DNA of 64,000 bases from contig WHUX01000045.1 of assembly GCA_015179025.1 (NCBI GenBank), positions 248,001 through 312,000 of the forward strand, given 5' to 3'. Source of the stretch: Terfezia claveryi. Taxonomy: Eukaryota; Ascomycota; Pezizomycetes; Pezizales; Pezizaceae. The translations under genes were made by a program, and so were the position numbers. Below, one piece after another: positions 1 to 12,045 of the stretch (positions are counted from its first letter, which is position 1; each line of letters starts with the position of its first letter). The notes under the pieces are model-generated. The model worked only from the letters and a program-made list of their open reading frames with translations, did not search any database and was not told the origin of the DNA.

Positions 1-3000
1 TCAGATCATGACAACAGTAATGACCCAAGCCCTACCCACTACAGTCAAGCCTCCACAGCTACATCCTTTACACCACTACCCAGATAACTTCTTTTCAAAC
101 ATAAAACATTCACGCCAAAAATAGTGGAATCCTTAGAACATAACTTCTGCATCCACACATTTCTCAACATTTTGTGAAGAAACAGGCTATATGAATCAAT
201 GTACGTTCAACTGTAAATTTGGAGAACTAGCATCTAAGGTATCAAGCTCCAGATACTTCTCGCAAAATACTCTTAGACTGACTGACACCACACTATTCAG
301 CTCAGCAGAGCAAGTTCTGCCAGTACAGTCGGACTTGCCTTACTCGGTGACTGGGTGGCGAGGCTGCATGACTTCCGTCAGTGGACTTCTTCGGTATGAG
401 GGAGCACAGATTGACTATGTCCCGTATGAGGCCTGACAAGCATGCTTGTAACGACCTTATATTACCCATATGCCTCTGTTAGAAAGGAGTACAAGCACTT
501 ATGTAAATTTCTTAAATCTGTAAGCGAAAACCCTAGAATTAGTACCTGCGGCTATTAATATTGGTTTGAAATTTCCCCAAAGACAACTCGATTATTACTG
601 ATGCACAAACATCGGCCCCCGCCAAATTGCATGCACTATACGTAACCGTCCTGGCACCACTCTACAATCGAGACTAGAGAGCAGAGGAGAGTATATAGGT
701 TGCTAATTTTATTCAACGCACGTTTTGATGGAGGTAGTGACAGCAAGACCGAATTGTGGGACGAGCGGAGAGTTCATCGGATGGCAGCGATTAAAAAACG
801 GAGAAACTACTGTGTGAGCTGCAAGCAACATATCCCCAAGTAGGGGGATGTATTTATTCCGTGTATCACTTCAATTGGGCCCAACAGGGGTCAACACCAC
901 GAAAATACTACTGGCAGGATGAATACCCCAATAACTTGCTCCCCCAACCCTAACCCCGGCGCCTACCACTAATATCCCCATAAAAGTTAGCACTAAGCTA
1001 AATCTCTCTTTTTTCATTCCACATACGGTCTACTTCACTAATCCTAGCACTCACTTGAAGGCACTACACCATTATCAGTTCTCTTCAGTATGTTATAAAA
1101 TCTGGTTGAGAGTTAGGGTAAAGCTGAGGCTTGGGAGCTTCACCAATACACAGATATGGAGGAGTAGATAGAAGAGAAAAGATAGTGGGATTGGGTAAAG
1201 AGACCCAAGGAAACTCCCCGAGTCATATTAGAAAATTGAAGCGTCATCGGAGACCATTGTCTAGAAAATGAGGGAACATACCACGAATTTAAGAGAGTCT
1301 CTGCAGCAGTGGCTGTCTAGCATCAGCAGTTATAGAGAAAAAGGGCGAGGGTGTTAAAATATAGCTGGAGCGTTGGTGGTCCACAGCTGTGGGAGTCAGA
1401 GGATATCCAGGTGATGTGCAAAAAGCATGAAGGTAAAGTTAAGACTCGCTTGGTCTTGATTATCAGAATTGACGTTCTAAGCACTCGATTACTGGAAGCT
1501 TTGTCTTCGATAGAGGAAGGGGGGGGATTTGTGTAGGATCAAAATTACGTACCCAGGCAAGTCCACAGGCAGTATTCTCCATGTTGGGGAGGATGAAGTG
1601 GAGTTTGGGATATTGATGCGGGAGAAGTGAGAGGTGGTGAAAGAGTTAAGGCTGTGATGTTTCTGGTACCAGTATGGGCGGCTGCTCCAACGCATCTATC
1701 AACATGTGAGGAATATTACACCGGCAAAGGCGAGCCCATCCCCAGTTGCAAATCCCTAGCGATAGATACACAATCCAAGAGCGTTTAACTCAGAATTCCC
1801 TCAAAACATCCTCCGTGCAAAAGGAACAGCAGTGTTATCCAGTCAAGGTGTTTATTTCTTGGTGGGGGCAGCCTTAGGCTTAATTGGGGATCTGCCATGG
1901 CTCCACGCTATATCGATTCAAGAGGGCAGGTTATGCACATGGGCTGGGAGGTTAAGGTGACATGGAAATCGAATGATCTGTCTCCCATTCTAATAGATAG
2001 CCAACAAGCTAGGCTGGTGGATAGGGTTGAGATAAATCAGCACCTTGATCGGAATATAAAAAGCAAAGCTTTTTTTTTGTATTTTTTGGGGGGTATCATG
2101 TTCAGACTATCTGGCCTATAATGAGGCAACGCATACCTGAGGGCTCCGTTCCGGACGATTATCCCTGGCCAGATACTCCTCACATAAAAATAAATATGAA
2201 CAACCGGAAAAGAAGAAAGCTTGACCCGTCAACTTACCTCTGGACCTCTGTTTTACTAATGCTTTCTGGGTACGGAGGCCAAGGTGTTGGGCGTTGTGCT
2301 ACATACTGCGCACACCTACAGAAGACATATCGGTAACGCGATGCAACGTGTAGCAATAGAAGACAATAAGTAAGGCCTTTAAACAGGCTCCAGTGGTCTA
2401 TCCAAGCCTTCTGCTATTTATTCATGATGTCACGCTATAGCTTATTTATTACCCAAGTTTACTTGCTCCTATAAGTTCCTATGATTGCTTCTACCAGCTC
2501 CCCTGCTTGTGCTTCTAGGTTTCCTTACTTCAATACTTATAAGGTTATAATATAATAAAGTCCATACAACACAGTAGGGTCTAGATATATAAGTTTAGGT
2601 ATATAAGTAACCTATAAGCATGTTAGCCGGTAGTTAGGGTATATATATTTACATATATACGCGTATCATACTCTTCTCCTTTCCAAATAACTATCTACAT
2701 ATAGTCAATAGTTCAACATATACTTAAAGTAAGGACAGAATTGGTTAGAAATAGACGAGGAATGGAAACAACTTAAGAGCTAAGTAAGGAAGGCGGTAAT
2801 TTTGTGCAGTATTTGCTCGTCTATATATAGTAATCTCCAGATATGGTTGGGCTGTAATGCCTGACAGAGATTTAATCCTACTTCGAAAGTTGGTGAAAGA
2901 GGAGGGAGTTTATCATCAGATTCTTCTTCAAGAATGAAAGCATATGTAGTGAGACTTTGATCTAGAGAGTGTCTCGTTGGTTGTTGCCAAAGTGGGGTAT

Positions 3001-3480
3001 AGTTGTAGTTAGAATGTCTTACAGTGCCAAACTGGATACGTAAGTGTATCTAATTCGGAAGCGACTACCTACCAATTTAGGTTGGATCATATGTATGTGG
3101 TGACTAAGCACTAATCCATAGAATATATATATCAAAATACCTATGTAATGTTCTACATTGGTCATTCTTCTATCAGTCATGAGACAGGCCGAATTTGGGA
3201 TTACATGAACATAAAATCACTAAAGAGTACAAATGGGGTCTTCTATGTACCAACAGATCTGAAGATAAGGCACCTAATAAGCATATACGTAAAATCACCT
3301 TGACTTCCAAACATTGTCATTATGGGTAATCCTGCAGTATCACTGGGGGAATGGTTAACTCTGGTTAGGGGAATATCTGTGGCAGCACAGATCATTGATA
3401 TAAGTCTCGCTCGCTCGAGTTATGTAGTACCGGATGCTTCAGATGATAAATCATTAGAACTAATAGGATTGAATATACCT
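1..3480. other. No recognised gene; AT-rich spacer
   Basis: I see no coding region I can support here. Short open frames exist on both strands but lack domain-like composition, splice partners or convincing starts. Around 433-455 there is a short stretch sharing 'atgcttgtaacga' with the terminal repeats of the TIR element at 10.4-11.4 kb, so it may be a relic of the same family. Confidence 0.5.
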
Positions 3481-4527
3481 ATTTAATTTTATGTTTTATA
3501 TCATGCAGTGTAACACAACACTGTGTGTAAGCTAATATTGAATTAGACTATGTGCAAGCTAACTTACGTACTTGATACCATTGGACCGCTTGCAATAGCA
3601 AGAGCAGCTACCTCAGCATCTCCTCCAATCCTTCATTCCTTTCCAATAATGTCCTTTAGATTATCACATTCGACAACAATATTTTAAATTCTTCTCCAAT
3701 GGTCTTAACAGATCCTCATACAACCTTTTTTCAGAATGAATCCTGCCCCAAATCAATCCCTAGCATATCCACTCTGGAGATACATCTTTGAATGTATATA
3801 CTGTGTTGATACCTTGCCTTTTCTAACAAGCTGATTGGAGAGATGGTAGGTCAAAGAGTAGATCAGAGTTATCCAATTGGTGAGGAAGTGCGTATTGAGC
3901 TAAATGTCCTCCAATGCCATACATAACTCTAGTAAATAAAGTAGGGGCTCTGATTGCATCCGATAATTCCCCTTGGGAGCGGGGATCATATCCGGCCATT
4001 GTGCTACAAACATTGGGTTTTTGCAAATGGACGACAGAGCATTTTTTTTTAAATTGTCCTAAGGACTTCAAGTTCGGCCCTGGGGAAACTCGCCCCCCAT
4101 AACTTGGTAAGCCATTCTGCAGCATTAATCTTGAGAACTGAGGATATAAACTTTGATTAGAGGACGGGGCGATTGTGCATTGGTATTGGTGACGGTGGTG
4201 ATCTTTGTTATTGCTAATGGGCTACTGCAGCCAGACTATGTATTATTGAGGGTAATGCATCTGGAAATATACTTTAAGGTACAGTATTGTATTGTCTATA
4301 GATCCAGAGGCAACCTCCCTTAGATACAAATCTAACATCTGAAACCAACCTAGTTGCATATCCCACGCAGGCTTGACATTATCCACCAAGGGGATTTTCC
4401 CGCTCTCATCAATAATGCTCAATATGAAATTTCCCTCCCATAGTCTCCCTATGTCAAATTCAGGGTCACTTTTCCCTTTACCTCTACCGCGAGAACATGA
4501 GGTTTTTGAAAGGTCAAGCACCCTCAA
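3481..4527 (-). pseudogene. Decayed coding remnants, unidentified
   Basis: Several minus-strand open segments with protein-like composition lie head to tail: about 4527-4243 (with the run PAWDMQLGWFQMLDLYLR), 4125-3823, and a piece near 3630-3585 reading GGDAEVAALAIASGPMVS followed directly by a GTAAGT donor sequence. Stops and frame changes separate them (a TGATAA pair occurs near 3675). I do not recognise the product. The pattern fits one degraded multi-exon gene, but they could be unrelated pieces. Confidence 0.25.
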
Positions 4528-5280
4528 AATGTTGCTCGGTGACTTTGAGAATGGCTGTGTGTGTTGGAGGAGAGAGGAAAGAAAGAAGGGGGGGGGGGGG
4601 GGGGGTCGGGCTTCCTCTACAAGCTAGTATTAAGGGTTTCCCCCTTGTCGAATCTTCTCCTCAAAATCCTCAAGAAACATTATTCACCCCAAACAACTCT
4701 ATACTGCTCTAGTTATTTTTTTTTTTTTTAGAAAAAAAAGGAGGCTCAGGATAGATATATCAAGGTTATATATAACCTTTCTAGATATATGATCACCCCC
4801 ACCAAAAAAAAAAAAAAATGCGTCTAACGTCTCTTTTAGGGTAATACTCACCCCCCGCGAGAACATTACAAACTCGGTTACCCCCCCACCCTCTCCACTA
4901 CCGCACCAATGCCCATTCTTCCCCCACCTCCCGGGATGGGGATCGGGGGTTATGGAAAAAAGAAATATTGTATGGATGTGGGGTGGGTTGGTCATAATCC
5001 ACTCATCACCACCCACCCACTCAACTCACTCACTCACTCACGCAATCCTATTCATTCATGATAACTCCATTCATTCATCGTTCTAAAAACTGTTTCGTCC
5101 GCTCCAAAAAAGGCCATATGTAACCCCAAACCCCAAACCCCAAACCTTCAAATCCAAAGCCCAAATCCCAAATCCCAACTCACAAACCCAAAGCCCCACC
5201 ACCCCAACCCAATCCACGTGCCAAAGAGGAAAACAGAAACTCCTAGAAACGACTCCCGTTCGTTTTTCACTAACCCCCCC
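4528..5280. repeat. Homopolymer and simple-sequence tracts
   Basis: The spacer between the remnants and the next gene holds an 18-base G run (4588-4605), T/A runs near 4717-4740 and 4804-4818, CACTCA repeats near 5020-5040, and a stretch of repeated CCCAAA/CCCAAAT units at about 5125-5185. The CCCCAAA units are irregular and few, so I do not read them as telomeric. No gene seen. Confidence 0.6.
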
Positions 5281-5283
5281 ACC

Positions 5284-7436
5284 TTACAGTTCCCAGTCCC
5301 CATCCATAACCATATCCCCGTCAATCATCACCACATCATCATTATCCATCCCGACCACCTTCCTCCCCCTATCCACCATCCCCATCTCACAGGATCCAGA
5401 ATCCTTCCTCTCCACTGCAGCAGCAACCTGAACCTCTGGCGATGGCGCCCTCCTTCCCACCCTCCGCACACCCATCACCACCACCCCCATCTCCATATGC
5501 ATCTGCATTACTCCCGTCCCCGACACCTGACCCAGCGACGCGAGCGCGCTCACCGACAAATTTAAACCCGATGAACCACCGGTGCCGCCCGAAGCCGCGC
5601 GGCGTTTTCCGATTCGGCCGGCTTGGACTTTCGAGCTTGACGGGAAGGGGGCGAGCGTTGAAGAAGATAGCGAGGGTGATGAGGGGGAGTATAACGCTGA
5701 ATTTGGAAATTGGGAGTAAGATTGTGATGATGAATATGAGGAGGAGGTGGTGGAGGATGAGGTTGGTGAAGATGGTGAAGCTGGTGCATGGTCATAACTC
5801 CCATCACTCGAGTATCCACTCCATGTATACTGCCCGTTGTATACACGCTCCTTGTCCTTTCCCCGATCAACCCGATCCACACACAGCCGACGACTAATCC
5901 CGCTTCCGCTCCCGCTGCCGGGCGAGCTCGATAGTCCCTTGTACCCGGGGTAACTGCTGTGGCTGGAATTACTCGGTGAATATCTCCGGGCAGAGAGCAC
6001 GGGAGAAGAGGGGTAGTATGGTTTTGCGACTGCGCGGAGGGGATTTTTTATAGGTTGGGGGGGGAGGAGGTTGGTGTTGCCGTCAAGGAGGGGGAGAGAG
6101 GGGGTGGGGTGCTAGGAGGGGAGATTGTGGCGGCGGTGGAGATTAGGGGGGCGTAGGGGGGGATTGTTGGGAGGGAGGAGAGATTTGAGGGGAGGGCGGA
6201 GAAGGGGTTTGAGGGGAGGGCGGAGAGGGCTGATGATGATAGTGATGGTGATGGTGTTATTGCGGCGGTGGAGGTGGTCGGAGGTAGTGATCGATTCGAT
6301 ACAGTCAAATTCTCAAGGGTCCTTGCCATTGCCAAAACCTCCTCTCCCGGCGCCTGCGCCTTGACCACTTGTAAATCTTTCCTCTCGGCCGCATCCACAG
6401 TCTTTAACCTCTCCAACTGCTCCCTGACGTCATCCACATCCACATCCCCATCCAGTTCCATCCCCCCGACCTTGTCCTCCCTCCTCCCAATCATCTGCCT
6501 CTCAGTCGGCACCGTCGGCAGCTCATTCCCCGTAGTTGCCACCTCAATAAGCCTTTGCAAGAACCACCCGGTCGTCCCGCCCAGAGCATCCACATCCCAC
6601 TCTCTCATGCCTGTCGACAGCGACGAAGAGTGCTTAAACAGCGTACATCTCGCGCCGGCGCAGGATCGCATTTCAGCCGATTTCTTTTCTGCTGACCTTT
6701 TCGTAATCTTGTTTGCAGCAGCTGGCGTTGTGGGGGCGAGGATAACCGGTGTGAGGACTAGCTTCGCCGGAGAGGAGGTTTGGTAGAGGGAGGTATGGTA
6801 GAAGCAGGTGGTGGGGATGTTGTTGTAGTCGTGTGTGTCGGGGGAGGAGCTTGATGAGGGTGATGAATATCGCATTTCCTCTGCAATCAGGGAGGAGGAG
6901 GAGGAGGAGGAGGAGGCCGCAGCGGTGGGACTGGTATTAATGGTAAGCAACGAAAGTACTTTGATACGACAAGGGCAAGGTAGTTTTGGTAGGTATAACT
7001 CTCGACAAATAGGATACAGGTGGGGAGGGGTGCGGGATGGGTTTATTATTAGGCAGAAGAGAGGGGAGGGGGGGATATGCAATGTAATGTACGACGTATG
7101 AATTTCCACACCGCACCAGCACAGCAGAGCACAGCACAGCACAGCACAGCAAACCACAGCATAGCACACCACAGCACACCACAGCGCACCCAGAGCGGGG
7201 CCATAGGCATCGCGTGCCAATAACAACAATGAACAACAACAACAGGAGGGGGCTCACCCTGGCAAGTCTGGCTGCGTCGGAGGTGCTGGGCCCTGCGTAT
7301 GCAGCGCGTAGGTCGTGGGCGAGACTGTCGAGTAGTAGCAAGTGTATTCCAGCACTCTGGAGGCGCACGTGCACGTATCGTTCCAGCGGCCGCAGATGCC
7401 CCTGCCGGCGCGGGTGGGCTGGTATGCATTCGCCAT
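5284..7436 (-). CDS. Low-complexity Ser/Pro-rich protein, multi-exon, unknown function
   Basis: The proposed start is the ATG at 7436 (MANAYQPTRAGRG...), giving a Cys-bearing first exon that runs to a good donor (GTGAGC) near 7253. A second exon lies in the frame open through about 6770-6300 and contains a Lys/Glu-rich segment and the hydrophilic run DVDVDDVREQLERLKTVDAA, followed by Pro/Ser/Thr-rich sequence. The last exon starts after a CGCAG acceptor near 6022, reads AKPYYPSSPVLSARRYSPSN, then Ser-rich and Gly/Val/Met/Asp-rich sequence to a stop at 5284. The final-exon frame has no ATG, which supports splicing. Exact middle junctions are unresolved. No domain is recognised; composition suggests a disordered protein. 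The opposite strand also has long open frames here, as expected from GC-rich low-complexity DNA. Confidence 0.45.
7116..7190. repeat. CACAG-type pentanucleotide microsatellite
   Basis: Imperfect tandem CACAG/CACAC units, overlapping the intron region of the preceding minus-strand gene model. Confidence 0.8.
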
Positions 7437-7644
7437 GGTGATCTGGGGGGTGCTGTGAGAGTGCGGAGGAGGGGGGAATTTGAATGAGGGGGGAGGGGAC
7501 CTCGGATTTCTCTCGTCTCTTCCTTTGCTTGGAAAGCCGGTGTGAACAGGGGAGGACGTGGGACGGAACGTGCAAAAGTCGTCTGAATTTCTTTGATTTC
7601 CAGCGCCCACTGCAGTCCTGCCACTGTACCGCGCAGGCGGGGGA

Positions 7645-7940
7645 AAAAAATAAATAAAAAGAATGAAAATAAAAAAAATAAAAAAAATAAAAAAAATATA
7701 GAAAAAAGCATCTCCAGTAGGAACTGAGCCGCCTCTGACGTGTCCACTACATCACGAATCGTCACTGTACATGGGGAAGCAAAAGGGAGGGGGCTTGCAG
7801 CTGCCGGGGGGTGGCGTGCACTGCAGGGCAACTGGCCCCCCTTCAAATTTAGAACATCGAATGAACCCGGTAGGTATGCGTATGTGTGCGTGTGCGTGTG
7901 CGTGTGCGTGATGCCTGTGTGTGGTGCGTGTGTGTGTAAA
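7645..7940. repeat. A-rich tract and TG/CG microsatellite
   Basis: An AAATAAA-type run occupies about 7645-7706 and an alternating TGTGCG/TGTGTG tract about 7873-7940. No gene is supported between the minus-strand gene and the tRNA. Confidence 0.7.
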
Positions 7941-8059
7941 TGTGCGTAGGTCTGTTGTTGCGCATGCGTGGGGGTTGTTCTGACAACTTGCGCGGTAATG
8001 AATGGGGGTTTTCCCATGAGCACACAGACTTGAAGATTGACCACGACGGCCATGAAAAT

Positions 8060-8157
8060 GGTTCTATGGCGCAATTGGTTAGCGCGTCCGGCTGTTACTG
8101 GCCCCAAGCTGGTGAACAAATACCGGGAGGTTGAAAGTTCGAGTCTTTCTAGTACCG
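8060..8157 (+). tRNA. tRNA-Asn(GUU) with a 24-nt intron
   Basis: A cloverleaf can be drawn by hand. The acceptor arm is 8060-8066 with 8150-8156. The D stem is GCGC/GCGC with loop AATTGGTTA. The anticodon stem is TCCGG (8087-8091) with CCGGG (8123-8127), and the anticodon GTT is at 8094-8096. A canonical-position intron follows base 37, at 8098-8121. The variable loop is AGGTT. The T stem is GAAAG/CTTTC with loop TTCGAGT, and the discriminator is G at 8157. One acceptor pair is a T:T mismatch (8063 with 8153), which could be tolerated or could mark early decay. Confidence 0.85.
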
Positions 8158-8460
8158 ACTGACTACTTTTTATTTTTTATTCTTAAGTATGTTCCCCTTG
8201 CTTTTTCCGAAATTACGAATTTGCTACGGATCCCTGATTTTTACTCATCCTTTTTATCTATAAATCTTTGGATAACACAATTGCCCAATTTTATCCCATT
8301 TTTACAAGCCTACTCTTGCATTACCCTCAAATACAAACTCCCCACATACTGTTTGCATACGGCACGGAAATCTCATATCAGTCACCCCATCACGTTCATG
8401 GTCCCTCATTTCATGTATGGAAAGAATTATTGATTGTTATTTGTACATCTCCCTCCCTCC

Positions 8461-8760
8461 TCCAATATCCTTTTTCGACAAAGCAAGCACCACCATCTCT
8501 CTGTCAAACCAGGTGATTATGTGGTAATAGGTTTAGTATCACCAGCCAGGTGAGCATGTGGCAATAGGATCAGAATTACCTGTAATATCCTTTTTCGAGC
8601 CAGGCAAGCACCACATCTCCCTGTCAAACCAGGTGATTATGTGGCAATCTGATTCGAAATACTATGGCAATAGCCTTTTTCAAGCATCATTTCCCTGTCC
8701 AGCCAGGTGAGCATGTGGCAATAGGAGTAGAATTACCAGTGCAATATCCTTTGTCAAGTT
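8461..8760. repeat. Diverged tandem repeats
   Basis: The phrases 'ccaggtgagcatgtggcaat' and 'aatatcctttttcga' recur several times with variation, arranged as roughly 90-120-bp blocks. No open frame runs through them. The spacer that follows (8761-9331) contains nothing I recognise. Confidence 0.6.
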
Positions 8761-9331
8761 GGCCTAATAATTCACTTTGTATTTTTTTTTCTTTTTTTTT
8801 TTGTTGCTGTTGGGAATAGAAAAAAATCGTACCCTGGGTGGCAGATAAGGGAAAAAAGAATGACACCACATTTTTATCCATTATTTATGTTTAGGATTGG
8901 CGATTGCATAAGAAGGATGATAAAGTAGGATCAAAAATAAGTGTTGACCACAGGAGGCTTATCCAAATACAAGAGGATACCGTTGTTTGGGGCCTGTTAG
9001 CACTATTAGCTCTTGTATATCCCCCAGTTGGAGTGCTAAAAGATATTTACACACTTTGCTGTGTTTCCACCCGGGGCCCTGATCTCCACATATGTTTGAA
9101 TTCCTCGCTCGGTAGGCCCAATCAATAAATTTACATTTAATTTTTTATCTGTTGTTTGTCGTGTACTTCTTTCTTTCTTTTTTAAAATATCCTGTTCCTG
9201 TTTTGAATTCCTGTACCGTCGTAGAAACTATCACTAGCATGCACGTTAGTTACATGGTCATGGAATCTAGGGATACAGGTACACACAAGACGAATAGGCT
9301 TTAAAATTTCAAGTTCTGGCTTGAAAAGTAG

Positions 9332-9592
9332 TTAGCCGGGAACATCCTTCTTCTGCAGTGCCTCCACTCCGATATGCGCATTATATGTACCTTGTGGGTG
9401 AACGTCAATCCAATATGACCAACTTTGCAGTAAGGAAGGACCATCCAGATAGTTGAAATCGGTGTATCTAGAGAAAGGAGTATTTAGAAAAGTAACTAAT
9501 ATGGAATGTTTGGTGTTTCTGTATTACCTGTCCTGCTCCACCACCGCTATCACTATTTTCCTCTTTTCCCACATGGCTATCACATACCCCAT
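9332..9592 (-). CDS. Candidate small two-exon gene, unknown
   Basis: Exon 9592-9528 starts with ATG (MGYVIAMWEKRKIVIAVVEQ). A 60-nt intron (9527-9468) with GTAATA donor and CTCTAG acceptor follows, then exon 9467-9332 ending KKDVPG and TAA, for 66 residues. Upstream on the same strand is a second excellent intron signature (GTAAGT at 9669 to TACTAACGCAG ending at 9612) preceded by an open segment reading HSNCKFLSGSAKLECTYRVE. That exon cannot be joined in frame to the ATG exon, because stops intervene. So either the upstream intron is untranslated, or the gene is longer and frame-broken. The product is not recognised. Confidence 0.4.
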
Positions 9593-9997
9593 GGGTCTTG
9601 ATGGTTACCTACTGCGTTAGTAACTTCTCACAATGAATTTACAGGAATCAGAGATTGTGAATAACTTACGGGTCTTGATTCCCACATCTTTCAGAGACTC
9701 AACTCTATATGTACACTCGAGTTTGGCTGAGCCGGAGAGGAATTTGCAGTTGGAGTGGCTTTAATGCACCGGATAGGCAGGCGTAGCATAAACAGGTGGA
9801 ATTGTAAGAGGATATATAGTTGTAGGGTATGCAAGAATTGTGGTTATTGTGCTACTCGCCTATTCTTCCGTTAGAGATGAGATCTTGTTCTCAACAGAGC
9901 AAACTTACCACTTCTGGTCAATGAAGGGATTTCTTACTGGCAACAGTTTTCGCACAGCCAAACATATGCATCTAGTACAAGTGCAAAATTGAATCTA

Positions 9998-10080
9998 ACA
10001 ACTGCCGGTCTTTTTTTTTTTTTATAAATACTTGTTACTCCTATGCGGCCCCATTAGGGGGGCCATGAGACAACTGCCGG
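9998..10080 (-). mobile_element. Severely 5'-truncated LINE tail with target-site duplication
   Basis: Only about 61 bp of element remain: a poly-T run (10011 onward) followed by the family 3' tail 'aaatacttgttactcctatg', the minus-strand 3' end also seen in the larger copies. It is flanked by the 11-bp duplication acaactgccgg at 9998-10008 and 10070-10080. This is the footprint of target-primed reverse transcription. Confidence 0.8.
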
Positions 10081-10396
10081 CCAATGTGCATAACCTGCTC
10101 ACTTGCGTCGAAAAGCCTCGTTCAGTAAATCAAGTTTGACTGTAGTGTCTAAATTATCTTTGTGTATGTTAGTTAAATGGAGGAGACTATGTTTTTGTGG
10201 AGCCTACCAGATGCGTGTGTCGAAATATCTCAGGCAGGGTGTTCGTTGTGTCCTGTTGGATGCAACACCAACGAAACTCGACAATAATATGTATAGATCT
10301 GTTATTGATACGCATGGGACGAGGAAGTTGGTCGAGATCGATATTCATCAAGACGCGGTGCCCAAAATGGCTTTACTTCCTGGCTTCAGGGTTCTA

Positions 10397-11365
10397 CAGA
10401 GATCTCTCGTTACAAGCATACGCTTGTAACCAATATATTCTTATATCTAGAGAAACGGAAATACATTAGAGAGAGCAAGGAAAGGCTACAAAATGGGATA
10501 ATAACTAACAGACATCCGAATAAAAAGTATGAGTACTGAAAATATTCAAAAAAAAGACAGCTAAATGAGCGGAAGGGATATTAGGAGGAGGAGGCTGGAC
10601 CTGGCACAAAGTCAGTAATCCTGCATTGAACATGATAACTTCTGCGCTGAACCTCAAGAGTTTCAATCCGTCTTTTCTCCCACTTGAGGACATCTTGCAG
10701 CTCAGTGATGTTCGGTGTGACAGCTTGAAGAGAGAAGAGGAGCAACCCTTCGATGTAGGCTAATAACCTTGTTGGGTATATTGTCTATCTGTCCCTGATA
10801 TCCCCGTGAAATGGCCCATTGAAGGGTGCGGCGCCTCTGCCAAGTATCCAGGGTTCGTGATGAAGAATCTCTCAGGTATGGTGTTTGTGACGTAGAGTTT
10901 TGCGGGTCGGAATCAGCAGATAAGTCGATATCTAATGGATGGGGATGTCCCATAGTACGACCTGAGGTCTGTCTCCGCTGCTTTTGAACTTACCGGAGGA
11001 GGTGAAGTGGCTCAGTTTCGGTTTCATTGACTGCGCTTGGAAGATAGGTTGCCAGAATTGCATCTTCAATATCAGAGATTGGATCTTCGACAATCTCGAG
11101 AGATCCATGAATTAGGCATTTGAGCTTCTCTTCTTAGTATGTTACTATAGATTCAACTCGTATGTTGCTTGGGTTATTTCTTATCGATAAACATCCCAAT
11201 ATGGCGAGGTGCTTCTCTTGTTAAAAGAATATGTATGGTGACTAAGCAAAAAAAATAAGAATATTCTAGAACGGAAATATGCTTATTTACTATGTGGGAC
11301 TACCGAAGGTATGCTTGTAACCAATATATGCTTATATCTGATATGCTTGTAACGAGAGATCTCTG
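10397..11365. mobile_element. 969-bp DNA element with 24-bp perfect terminal inverted repeats
   Basis: The left end at 10397-10420 begins CAGAGATCTCTCGTTACAAG. The right end at 11342-11365 is its exact reverse complement over 24 bp. A subterminal phrase GCTTGTAACCAATATAT occurs in direct orientation near both ends (about 10422 and 11315). TA precedes the left end; TT follows the right end, so a TA duplication may have decayed on that side. No transposase is recognised inside. It looks non-autonomous and may carry a captured gene fragment. Confidence 0.7.
10702..11133 (-). pseudogene. Coding fragment inside the TIR element
   Basis: Read on the minus strand from 11133, the frame gives an acidic segment (EEKLKCLIHGSLEIVEDP... 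then TYLPSAVNETETEPLHLLR). It meets TAA at about 10993 and continues in the same frame as KQRRQTSGRTMGHPHPLDID through DTWQRRRTLQWAISRGYQGQ to a stop at 10702. The TAA lies inside a perfect GTAAGT donor, so it is either an exon end with an unresolved acceptor or a point-mutated stop. The product is not recognised. Its position between the TIRs suggests cargo or a decayed element protein. Confidence 0.35.
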
Positions 11366-11419
11366 TTGAGCTATAGAAGAGAATATCCAGCAAGAGGGGA
11401 GCCAAGATGAGGTGTTGGA

Positions 11420-12019
11420 CTATACGGTATGTGTCCTGCATGAAGCGAGAGTAGGGTGAAAAGTGGGGGATGGCCTATAAGTGGGATGGATGGAAAGTGA
11501 CTCATTGTAGTACCAGTCAAGTATCCTAGGTGCGTACAGCTGTTGGGCATACTGGATATCTGTTTTGAACATTAAGTACGATTAGCAAATACCCTCCTTT
11601 GGATCTAACTTACTGACCTCTTGGGTTAAAGAAGGGGAAGGATAGATAACTTGAGATGAACATCAGTGACTCACTTGCCAAGTTGCCTGCGCTACCGAGC
11701 GTCTCCAGTTACTTGGAATCCAACTGGGAATAAATCGTTCTTGACACGAGAATACTAATACATAAATGTTTTACGGAAAGCCATAGCATATAAACCTTCC
11801 CGAACTCGATTCATTATGATTTGGTTGTATTGCTCTCCCTTAGCTGCTCTATTCTCTATGCTTCATCCCCGGTTCTTATCCTAGAGAAAGTATGTCAATT
11901 AACCAGACATAAACATGTATAGGACTACGGACAACATACCTTGTGCACAAGTGCCTGGCTAGGCCTCGATCGCGATGTTTATGTAGTTGCGAAAGCTGGA
12001 TCAATGGATCTTGAGACAT
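11420..12019 (-). other. Candidate exons of a decayed or intron-rich gene
   Basis: The minus strand shows splice-like signals. An ATG at 12019 (MSQDPLIQLSQLHKHRDRG) runs to a GTATGT donor at about 11938 with acceptor CTCTAG near 11880. An open piece around 11760-11676 (CQERFIPSWIPSNWRRSVAQ) ends at a GTGAGT. A later piece after a GTAAGT...CTAATC...AACAG intron (about 11612-11554) reads IQYAQQLYAPRILDWYYN and stops at 11420-11422. I cannot join all pieces without conflict and do not recognise the product. Confidence 0.3.
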
Positions 12020-12045
12020 GACCGGGCCCCGGAAATTGGTTGTAA

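Noticed and set aside
5125..5185. Possible telomeric repeat (CCCCAAA units)
   Set aside because: Few, irregular units mixed with CCCAAAT; fungal telomeres are usually TTAGGG and this lies inside a contig.
6937..8119. Long minus-strand frames running through microsatellites near 7.0-8.1 kb
   Set aside because: Driven by CACAG, TG/CG and A-rich repeats; compositions such as poly-Cys/Val or poly-Phe are not protein-like.
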